The notes under the pieces are model-generated. The model saw only the letters and a program-made list of their open reading frames with translations, did not search any database and was not told the DNA's origin. Below are positions 1 to 4,982 of a stretch of 8,153 nucleotides of DNA, piece by piece. The stretch comes from Candidatus Njordarchaeota archaeon (GTDB taxonomy: Archaea > Asgardarchaeota > Njordarchaeia > Njordarchaeales > Njordarchaeaceae). Position 1 is the first letter of the stretch. Every line of letters begins with the position of its first letter. The translations under genes and the position numbers were made by a program. The stretch lies in the NCBI GenBank assembly GCA_029856625.1, contig JAHKLG010000052.1, positions 1 to 8,153 on the forward strand, read 5' to 3'.

Positions 1-1
1 A

Positions 2-34
2 ATTGTCTATTATTGCAATAAAGAATGTATTTGA
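2..34 (+). CDS. C-terminal end of a small protein, cut by the left edge (paralogue of the 994-1179 minus-strand ORF)
   Basis: Only the last ten codons and the TGA stop are inside the window. They read IVYYCNKECI. The minus-strand ORF at 994-1179 ends in RVYYCNRECIQS, so nine of ten aligned residues are identical or conservative. The nucleotide differences within the shared block are of coding type: GTC against GTT is synonymous, and AAA against AGA exchanges Lys for Arg. Similarity stops just after the stop codon. This suggests two copies of one protein family, here pointing toward the coiled-coil gene from both sides. The family is not one I recognise. With so few codons visible, an inverted repeat that merely happens to be open is still possible. 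Confidence 0.3.
   Translation: MVYYCNKECI
8..31 (+). repeat. Left arm of an inverted repeat flanking the 124-924 gene
   Basis: This 24-nt block matches the reverse complement of 1003-1026 with 23 of 24 bases identical; the single mismatch is A at 21 against G. The arms lie about 970 bp apart in inverted orientation and enclose the coiled-coil gene. Both arms are in the same reading frame of a shared C-terminal peptide, so the repeat may simply reflect two paralogous genes in opposite orientation. Confidence 0.6.
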
Positions 35-60
35 TTCTTAATATGCTTGAGTTATGTGAA

Positions 61-68
61 TATTTATT
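61..68 (+). promoter_or_regulatory. Possible TATA box of the coiled-coil gene
   Basis: The A/T run TATTTATT lies about 60 nt before the ATG at 124, which would put transcription start near 90-95 and give a leader of about 30 nt. The surroundings are generally A/T-rich, so the assignment is weak. An AGGGA stretch just before ATG 124 could serve as a weak ribosome binding site. Confidence 0.25.
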
Positions 69-123
69 AGCATTCTGGAATTAAGTGAAAATATTCAAGG
101 TTAAGGAATGATAAAAGGGACTA

Positions 124-924
124 ATGTTGGTTAGTGTTGAAGAGGTTGTAGAGGCTATTGCTAAGCGGACAGATATTTTAGAGAAACTAGCAAAGATGCT
201 GCTGCCAGAACTGGAAAAGTCAGTAATACTCAGGGAATTGAGAGAACTAAAGAAGGCCTTCCAGGAAGAACAAAGGGGGCTTAGAGAAGACTTCAATAAA
301 ATGCTGGCTCGCATTGAGGCGATTGAGGCCGAGCAGAGAAGCCTCAGAGAGGAGCAGAAGAGGCTTAGAGAAGACTTCAATAAAATGCTGGCTCGCATTG
401 AGGCGATTGAGGCCGAGCAGAGAAGCCTCAGAGAGGAGCAGAAGAGGCTTAGAGAAGACTTCAATAAAATACTGATCGAGATAAAGGAAATGCGGATCTC
501 TTATAGGAGACTAGACACTGCTTTCAGGCGATTAGAGTCTAGAATATTAGTGGGCTTTAATTCGTTAAGGAAATTTGCGGGTGTTACTTTTGAGGAGTTC
601 GTGCGGGAGATGTTGACGGGAAGCTTGCAAAGGCTTGGGGTGTTATCTCCTAATAAGAGGCTTGAGAGAGTGGTGATTGATAGTGAGGAGATCAATTTGT
701 TTTGCGATGATCCTCTGATTGTCGGTGAGGTTACCAGTTTTGCTGAGAGTGTGGAGGAAGTTAGAAAATTGTTGAAGAAGGCTGAATTAGTTGAAAGGAA
801 GTATGGCAAAAAACCAAGACTTTTCTTGGTTGTTTTAGCTGCAAATAGAGATGTTGCTAGGGAGATAAGAGCATTAGCGAGAGAACACAATATTGATCTC
901 ATGTTAGGAAAAGTAGTGGAATAA
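124..924 (+). CDS. Coiled-coil protein with putative PD-(D/E)XK-like C-terminal domain (DUF3782-like)
   Basis: This 266-residue soluble protein has a short N-terminal segment (1-30), a long charged coiled coil (about 31-140) and a compact alpha/beta C-terminal domain (about 141-266). The coil contains two exact copies of a 28-residue, four-heptad unit (53-80 and 81-108) and the start of a third. The C-terminal domain shows FEEFVREML (156-164), an acidic cluster ending in NLFCDDPLIVGEVTS (191-205) and a strand PRLFLVVLA. This order, helix with Glu, then Asp, then E-V-T/K, is the pattern of archaeal DUF3782-type proteins related to PD-(D/E)XK nucleases. Here Thr204 stands where a catalytic Lys would be expected, so nuclease activity is doubtful. 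ATG 124 is chosen because the frame is closed by a TAA at 112-114. The gene stands alone, between inverted copies of a small ORF. Its cellular role is unknown; family membership is from memory of the motif pattern. Confidence 0.85.
   Translation: MLVSVEEVVEAIAKRTDILEKLAKMLLPELEKSVILRELRELKKAFQEEQRGLREDFNKMLARIEAIEAEQRSLREEQKRLREDFNKMLARIEAIEAEQRSLREEQKRLREDFNKILIEIKEMRISYRRLDTAFRRLESRILVGFNSLRKFAGVTFEEFVREMLTGSLQRLGVLSPNKRLERVVIDSEEINLFCDDPLIVGEVTSFAESVEEVRKLLKKAELVERKYGKKPRLFLVVLAANRDVAREIRALAREHNIDLMLGKVVE
278..470 (+). repeat. Perfect in-frame tandem repeat, 84-nt period, 2.3 copies
   Basis: Bases 278-361 and 362-445 are identical, and 446-470 repeats the first 25 bases again. The period of 84 nt equals 28 codons, or four heptads, so the coiled-coil register is kept. 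The protein just before the array (QEEQRG against REEQKR) is a degenerate older version of the same unit, which suggests repeated rounds of duplication. Identity even at silent positions means the last duplication was recent or is kept uniform by recombination. Confidence 0.95.
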
Positions 925-932
925 ACCTCTAG

Positions 933-970
933 TCTTTTTATAAAACATAAATCATCCTTCTACCTTTTCT
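933..970 (+). terminator. Pyrimidine-rich terminator region after the coiled-coil gene
   Basis: A T5 run at 935-939, followed by a second pyrimidine-rich stretch ending in CCTTTTCT (963-970), lies within 50 nt of the stop codon. Archaeal RNA polymerase commonly stops at such T-rich tracts without a hairpin. No stem is visible here. The assignment rests on base composition and position only. Confidence 0.35.
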
Positions 971-993
971 AGATCATCAAAGAGATAATTTTC

Positions 994-1179
994 TTAACTT
1001 TGAATACATTCTCTATTGCAATAATAAACTCTTAAAATATCAATTAGTATGCTCTCTTCTAAAAACGTCTTATACCTCGCCATTATATATCGGATTTCCT
1101 TATCACCTTTTCTGATACGATCGATATCCAGATCGTCTTCGGTGATCAAATTTGGATTTAGCATCAATCCTTTCCTCAC
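994..1179 (-). CDS. Small hypothetical protein (up to 61 aa), or remnant of one, with C-terminal YYCNRECI motif
   Basis: This minus-strand ORF fills most of the gap before iorA. It may start at GTG 1179, or more modestly at ATG 1164, where AAAGGA lies just upstream. The peptide has an acidic stretch (ITEDDLDIDRI), then a basic and helical part (KEIRYIMARYKTFLEESILIDILR) broken by no prolines, and ends in VYYCNRECIQS with two cysteines. The main support is that the last codons are repeated, with coding-type substitutions, in the gene fragment at 2-34. Against it are its shortness, its 28-nt overlap with the start of iorA, and the iorA promoter lying inside it. No known family is recognised. 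It could be an intact small gene, or the 3' end of a larger gene whose front was lost when iorA came to lie next to it. Confidence 0.35.
   Translation of the reverse strand: MRKGLMLNPNLITEDDLDIDRIRKGDKEIRYIMARYKTFLEESILIDILRVYYCNRECIQS
1003..1026 (-). repeat. Right arm of the inverted repeat flanking the 124-924 gene
   Basis: The reverse complement of this block matches bases 8-31 at 23 of 24 positions. It covers the codons for YYCNRECI near the end of the minus-strand ORF. Recombination between the two arms would invert the intervening coiled-coil gene. Confidence 0.6.
1083..1090 (+). promoter_or_regulatory. Likely TATA box of the iorAB operon
   Basis: TTATATAT lies 62 nt before the TTG start of iorA. 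A start of transcription about 28 nt downstream falls near 1113-1117 and leaves a leader of about 35 nt that contains the ribosome binding site. The region also codes on the opposite strand if the small ORF at 994-1179 is real, so the A/T run might be incidental. Confidence 0.4.
1117..1136. other. Short inverted repeat in the presumed iorA leader
   Basis: ACGATC (1117-1122) and GATCGT (1131-1136) are perfect reverse complements separated by eight bases. The stem would sit right after the predicted transcription start and five bases before the ribosome binding site. It could be an operator or a small leader hairpin, or chance, since a six-base stem is common. Confidence 0.2.
1141..1147 (+). 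promoter_or_regulatory. Ribosome binding site that decides the TTG start of iorA
   Basis: GGTGATC is fully complementary to the anti-Shine-Dalgarno tail of archaeal 16S rRNA (...GATCACCTCC) and ends four bases before TTG 1152. No comparable site is at a proper distance from the next ATG at 1203, where GGAGGAG is about 14 nt away. Confidence 0.6.
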
Positions 1180-3041
1180 CTGGAGGAGAAGAAGTCATCT
1201 TAATGGGGAATGAGGCTATAGCTCGTGGTGCTATTGAGGCTGGGGTTAGAGTTGCTACAGCGTATCCTGGAACACCAAGCACTGAGATTATCGAATCCCT
1301 TTCTCTTGTAGCTGAGGAAATGGGTATACATGTGGAGTGGGCTGTGAATGAGAAGGTTGCTCTTGAAATAGCTTTAGGAGCTGCCTTCTCGGGGGTTAGA
1401 GCTCTCGTAGCTATGAAGGCTCCTGGAATCAATGTAGCGTTAGATGCTTTAATGAGTGCTGCTTATTCTGGAACGATTGGTGGTTTAGTAATTGTTGTCG
1501 CGGATGATCCCGGTCCACATACTACTCAAACAGAGCAGGATAGTAGATGGCTGGCCAAGATGACTTGGCTCCCAATGATTGAGCCATCGGATCCTAGAGA
1601 TGCGAAAGAGTTCGTTAAGAGAGCTTTCGAATTATCTGAGGCACTAGAACTTCCTATAATCTTCAGAACAACTACTAGGATAAATCACTCCTCAGCTAAT
1701 GTGTCACTTGGGAAAATAATGAAAATCGATAAAGAGCCCTTCTTTAAAAAGGACCCCCTACGATATGTTAGGGCATCGATGAAAGGTAATCGAGAGAGAC
1801 ATGCTTGGCTTTTAAAACAGTATGAAAAAGCGAGGAACTTTGCTGAATCAGAAGAATTTTGCAGAATCGAAGGTAATCCGGATTCCGAATTAGGTGTTAT
1901 TGTTTCAGGAGTTTCTTACGCCTATTTAAGGGAACTCATAGAGAAGTATTCTCTCAGCAACAAAATTGCAATCCTACGAATCATAATGACTAATCCGCTA
2001 CCAGAGAGTAAGATTTCTGAGTTTTTAGCTAAAAGGAAAAGGGTTCTCATTCTAGAGGAGCTCGATCCATATCTAGAAACGCTAATTAAGAAGATTGCTT
2101 TTGAGGAAGGTTTGAGTGTTAAGATCCTGGGTAAGGAAAGCAATACTTTACCATTTGTGGGGGAGTATTCTCCGGGAATAGTTCTTAAAGCATTATCTGA
2201 ATTACTAGGGGAAGAATTAGGAGGGCGTAAATTGAGGAAAGACATCCTTGATAAGGCAGGTGAGCTAGTTCCTCCTCGAACTCCCCCAATGTGCCCTGGC
2301 TGTCCTCATATCGGGTCGTACATGGCATTAAAGAGAGCTATTAGAGAGCTTGGATTAAGAGAGGAGGAAGTAGTAATCTTTGGGGATATTGGTTGCTATG
2401 CACTAAGTTTTCAACCTCCCTTCAGAGCTATATGGACGGAGCATTGTATGGGGGCTAGTATAGGCATGGCAGCTGGATTAAGACACGCTGGATCAAAGCA
2501 GAGAGCGGTAGCCACTATAGGTGATTCAACATTCTTCCACATGGGAATTCAACCGCTAATAGATGCTATCCAGCACAACGCAAATATTACAATTCTCGTG
2601 CTTGATAACGGTATAATAGCCATGACTGGTCACCAACCACATCCAGGGAGCGGATACACGGCGACAGGAAAAAAGTCACCAGTAATTAAGATAGAAGACA
2701 TAGCAAGAGCAGCAGGAGCAAAATTTGTCCGCGTTGTAGATCCCTATAATTACGAAGAATCTACTAAAGTTATAAAAGAAGCTCTGCAACATGAGGGAGT
2801 ATCGGTAGTTGTTCTCAGAAGATTATGCGCGATCGTAGCTGGTAGAAGAGGACTTAGAGAAAAACCATACTTCGTGGATCCAGAAAAGTGTATTGGATGC
2901 AAGCAGTGTATTATGCAGACTGGGTGTCCAGCAATATTCTGGATTGAGGACGCTAAGAAAGCTAGGATTGAGGAAGAGCTCTGCTTTGGATGTGGATTAT
3001 GTAGCCAAGTCTGTCCCGTTAATGCGATTTCTAGGAGGTGA
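1152..3041 (+). CDS. iorA: Indolepyruvate ferredoxin oxidoreductase, alpha subunit
   Basis: IorA is the catalytic subunit of the cytoplasmic, oxygen-sensitive enzyme that converts aryl-pyruvates made by transamination of Trp, Phe and Tyr, plus CoA, to aryl-acetyl-CoA and CO2, reducing ferredoxin. The 629 residues carry the N-terminal pyrimidine-binding domain with GNEAIARGA (19-27), AYPGTPSTEI (37-46) and the conserved Glu67. They continue with a middle transketolase-C-like domain, the CPGCPH motif (381-386), the thiamine diphosphate motif GDS-X26-N (457-486) and a C-terminal double ferredoxin domain. The cluster ligands are Cys580, 583, 586, 592 and Cys611, 614, 617, 621; the first group has a longer last spacing (X5), as I recall for characterised IorA. 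TTG 1152 is the start because the frame is closed by TGA at 1143, a GGTGATC site precedes it, and known IorA proteins have a PGE-like segment before the GN-AI motif. Length is normal for the family. It is first in an operon with iorB. Confidence 0.96.
   Translation: MDLASILSSPGGEEVILMGNEAIARGAIEAGVRVATAYPGTPSTEIIESLSLVAEEMGIHVEWAVNEKVALEIALGAAFSGVRALVAMKAPGINVALDALMSAAYSGTIGGLVIVVADDPGPHTTQTEQDSRWLAKMTWLPMIEPSDPRDAKEFVKRAFELSEALELPIIFRTTTRINHSSANVSLGKIMKIDKEPFFKKDPLRYVRASMKGNRERHAWLLKQYEKARNFAESEEFCRIEGNPDSELGVIVSGVSYAYLRELIEKYSLSNKIAILRIIMTNPLPESKISEFLAKRKRVLILEELDPYLETLIKKIAFEEGLSVKILGKESNTLPFVGEYSPGIVLKALSELLGEELGGRKLRKDILDKAGELVPPRTPPMCPGCPHIGSYMALKRAIRELGLREEEVVIFGDIGCYALSFQPPFRAIWTEHCMGASIGMAAGLRHAGSKQRAVATIGDSTFFHMGIQPLIDAIQHNANITILVLDNGIIAMTGHQPHPGSGYTATGKKSPVIKIEDIARAAGAKFVRVVDPYNYEESTKVIKEALQHEGVSVVVLRRLCAIVAGRRGLREKPYFVDPEKCIGCKQCIMQTGCPAIFWIEDAKKARIEEELCFGCGLCSQVCPVNAISRR
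3033..3040 (+). promoter_or_regulatory. Strong ribosome binding site of iorB
   Basis: AGGAGGTG overlaps the last codons and stop of iorA. Its GGAGG core ends five bases before ATG 3044. It favours ATG 3044 over GTG 3038, which would lie inside the site. Confidence 0.75.
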
Positions 3042-3043
3042 GC

Positions 3044-3655
3044 ATGTTGGTAGAGGAGTTTAATATTGTCATAGCTGGTGTTGGTGGTCAGGGAGGGTTA
3101 ACCTTAAGTAGAGTAATTGCTCACGCGGCTTTACTGGATAAATATAATGTTAGGGTAGGAGAAACCTTGGGGATGTCACAAAGAGGAGGAGCGGTAGTTA
3201 GCTTCGTTAGATTTGGGCAAAGAGTTTTCTCACCATTAATTCCGGAGGGAGAAGCTGATCTTCTAATTGGTCTAGAACCTGTAGAAGCTCTGAGAAACGT
3301 CAGATTTGTAAGTGATAAAACGGTGATTATTCTCAATACATACCCCCTGAAACCCCTGAGCGTGAATATAGGGATTGCTAAATACCCAGAAGTTAAGGAG
3401 ATTCTCGATCTGCTGAGAATGGCGGCGAAAAATGTTATTGAGTACAATTTCTATGAAGAGGCAAAGAGGCTGGGAACAGCTAGAGTGATGAATATCATTA
3501 TGCTCGGTTATTCTATTGGAGCTAATATGATTCCTTTGAGTGAGGAGAGTATTCTAAAGGCCATAAAGGCTGTCGTACCTGAAAAATATTTGGAAGCTAA
3601 TATCAAAGCATTTGAAAGAGGGAAAAATATTGCTAAGCAATTGATAAAGACATAG
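3044..3655 (+). CDS. iorB: Indolepyruvate ferredoxin oxidoreductase, beta subunit
   Basis: IorB is the gamma-type (pyruvate ferredoxin oxidoreductase gamma-like) subunit that pairs with IorA to complete the aryl-pyruvate oxidising enzyme. From ATG 3044 the protein has 203 residues, the usual size for the family. The N-terminal Rossmann-like segment IVIAGVGGQGG (8-18) and the motif GETLGMSQRGG (39-49) are diagnostic. The C-terminal half, with GTARVMNIIMLGYSIG and a final helix rich in Lys and Arg, also fits. GTG 3038 would give a four-base overlap with iorA but sits inside the ribosome binding site, so ATG 3044 is preferred. Translation is almost certainly coupled to iorA, which suits two subunits needed in equal amounts. 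Confidence 0.96.
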   Translation: MLVEEFNIVIAGVGGQGGLTLSRVIAHAALLDKYNVRVGETLGMSQRGGAVVSFVRFGQRVFSPLIPEGEADLLIGLEPVEALRNVRFVSDKTVIILNTYPLKPLSVNIGIAKYPEVKEILDLLRMAAKNVIEYNFYEEAKRLGTARVMNIIMLGYSIGANMIPLSEESILKAIKAVVPEKYLEANIKAFERGKNIAKQLIKT

Positions 3656-3660
3656 AGGGT
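3655..3660 (+). promoter_or_regulatory. Ribosome binding site of the isomerase-like gene
   Basis: GAGGGT begins at the last base of the iorB stop and ends five bases before ATG 3666. An earlier ATG at 3661 runs straight into TGA after two codons, so it is not the start. Confidence 0.5.
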
Positions 3661-3665
3661 ATGCA

Positions 3666-4904
3666 ATGAAACCCCTTTTAATACCATTTGCCTCCACTCT
3701 CCAAGAAAGAGGAGTAAACATAATCACCCTGAACTATATGGAGAAACTAAGAGGGCTTTACGAGGAATCTCTCCCAATAATAACATCCATAAGAGATCTC
3801 GAAGAGTATCAGGATGAAATAAAGAATTATCCCCTAATTTTCGCACTCGCATGTACTGGTGGAACGAGTAAGTTAATAGTTGCTTTAGAGAGATTTGGGA
3901 AGCCAATAGTAATTCTTTCTCATGGTAAGCAGAATTCCCTTCCCTCTGCTTTAGAAGCATTATATATGCTGAGAGCTAGGAATCACCCAGCAATACTTAT
4001 TCATGGCCTTTCGCAATCCTCATTAGAGACTCTTCAGAAAATATCACTAATTGGAGAGGCTTTACATGATATCGCGAACTCTAAGATATTACTGATAGGT
4101 GGATCTAAGGAATGGTTAGAATCAGAGAATTATGATTTGGACAACTTCTCCAAATTATTCGGTGCTGAAATAATCTATGAGGAAATAGAAGGATTCATAG
4201 AACTTGTTCAAAAGGCCGACTCTTCTCGAGAACTCATTGAGCACTTCAAGAAGTTCTCTAAAACAGAAATCCGAGACGAAGATATTAAGGAGAGCTCAAA
4301 GATGTATAATGCGGCGAGAAATCTTTTGAAAAAACATAATGCAGAGATCTTTGGGATAAGATGCTTCCCAATAATTATGAGGACAAAGATAACTCCTTGC
4401 TTAACAGTATCAAAGCTAATAGATGAGGGAATACCTGCAGCATGCGAAGCTGATCTTTCTGCTGCTATTCTAATAGCTCTATTGATGAAGATTACTAAGA
4501 GACCTGTCTTCATGGGTAATACGGTTGATATCAACGATAATGAAATAACATTCGCACATTGTACTGTAGCAACGGGATTTATTGAGAAGGCAATCCTTAG
4601 AAAACATTTTGAGACCGAATGGAGCGTAAGTGTGGCTGGGATCATAAGCGAGAACAAAACAGTTACATTCGCTAGATTTTCTCATGATTTCAGGAGACTA
4701 ATGGCTGGGAAGGGGATTATTAGTAAAGGTTCGCCATGGTCTGAGGAATTCTGTAGAACACAGTTAAAGGTAATCGTAGAGGGAGATCCCTCAAAGATAA
4801 CACGTGAGCCGGTAGGTAATCATTTCGTTATTGCTGAGGGCGATTATATTAGAGAATTAGAGCTTCTATCAGAGCTTCTTGGAATACGATTTGAAAAGAT
4901 TTAA
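3666..4904 (+). CDS. L-fucose/L-arabinose isomerase-fold protein, substrate unknown
   Basis: This 412-residue cytoplasmic protein has two alpha/beta N-terminal domains (about 1-100 and 101-225) and a C-terminal domain typical of the FucI/AraA superfamily. The N-terminal domain holds LACTGGTS (61-68), the switch-like loop seen in isomerases of this fold. The C-terminal domain shows GIRCFP (230-235), CLTVSKLIDEG (245-255), the metal-site segment PAACEADLSAA with Glu261, FMGNTVDIN (282-290), AHCT (297-300) and GNHFVIAEGDY (384-394) with His386. In E. coli FucI the metal ligands are Glu337, Asp361 and His528. Glu261 and His386 match the first and last, but the position 24 residues after the Glu is Asn285, not Asp. 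The protein is shorter than FucI (about 590) and nearer to the archaeal and bacterial FucI-like proteins of unknown substrate. It follows iorB by 10 nt with its own ribosome binding site and so is probably the third gene of that operon. Confidence 0.82.
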   Translation: MKPLLIPFASTLQERGVNIITLNYMEKLRGLYEESLPIITSIRDLEEYQDEIKNYPLIFALACTGGTSKLIVALERFGKPIVILSHGKQNSLPSALEALYMLRARNHPAILIHGLSQSSLETLQKISLIGEALHDIANSKILLIGGSKEWLESENYDLDNFSKLFGAEIIYEEIEGFIELVQKADSSRELIEHFKKFSKTEIRDEDIKESSKMYNAARNLLKKHNAEIFGIRCFPIIMRTKITPCLTVSKLIDEGIPAACEADLSAAILIALLMKITKRPVFMGNTVDINDNEITFAHCTVATGFIEKAILRKHFETEWSVSVAGIISENKTVTFARFSHDFRRLMAGKGIISKGSPWSEEFCRTQLKVIVEGDPSKITREPVGNHFVIAEGDYIRELELLSELLGIRFEKI

Positions 4905-4907
4905 CTC

Positions 4908-4940
4908 CTCTCCCTTAATCGATCTTAGGGCTAAGGAGAG
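4908..4940. terminator. Imperfect hairpin between the operon end and the solenoid gene promoter
   Basis: CTCTCC-TTA (4908-4917, with C4914 bulged) pairs with TAAGGAGAG (4932-4940), giving nine base pairs around a 14-nt loop. No T-tract follows, so it is not a classic terminator. It lies just upstream of a TATA box and might instead be an operator for the next gene. Function is inferred from position only. Confidence 0.35.
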
Positions 4941-4951
4941 TGAGAGGTCAA

Positions 4952-4959
4952 TTTATATA
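4952..4959 (+). promoter_or_regulatory. TATA box of a probably leaderless gene
   Basis: TTTATATA is a near-ideal archaeal TATA box. Its centre is about 27 nt before GTG 4983, which is the distance at which archaeal transcription starts. The mRNA would therefore begin at or within a few bases of that codon, with no room for a ribosome binding site. It also rules out the more upstream TTG at 4962. Confidence 0.6.
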
Positions 4960-4982
4960 GGTTGCCGATCATACTTTTCATC

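Noticed and set aside
81..464. Minus-strand frame of 127 codons with Ser/Leu-rich repeats
   Set aside because: It is the antisense of the coiled-coil repeat; its repetition comes from the 84-nt duplication and its composition is typical of a shadow of Glu/Arg/Leu-rich coding.
501..902. Minus-strand open frame of 133 codons
   Set aside because: It is fully antisense to the nuclease-like domain, has Ser/Leu/Asn-rich shadow composition, and no ribosome binding site or motif.
1103..1432. Minus-strand open frame of 109 codons
   Set aside because: It lies opposite the well-supported N-terminus of IorA and has no independent signal.
1922..2245. Minus-strand open frame opposite the middle of iorA
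   Set aside because: Antisense shadow; the plus-strand protein matches the IorA family through this region.
3661..3669. ATG CAA TGA mini-frame overlapping the start of the isomerase-like gene
   Set aside because: Two codons long; most likely chance, since the ribosome binding site is correctly spaced for ATG 3666.
4208..4657. Minus-strand open frame of 149 codons opposite the isomerase-like gene
   Set aside because: The plus strand carries conserved family motifs here; the antisense product is Ser/Ile-rich with no start signal.
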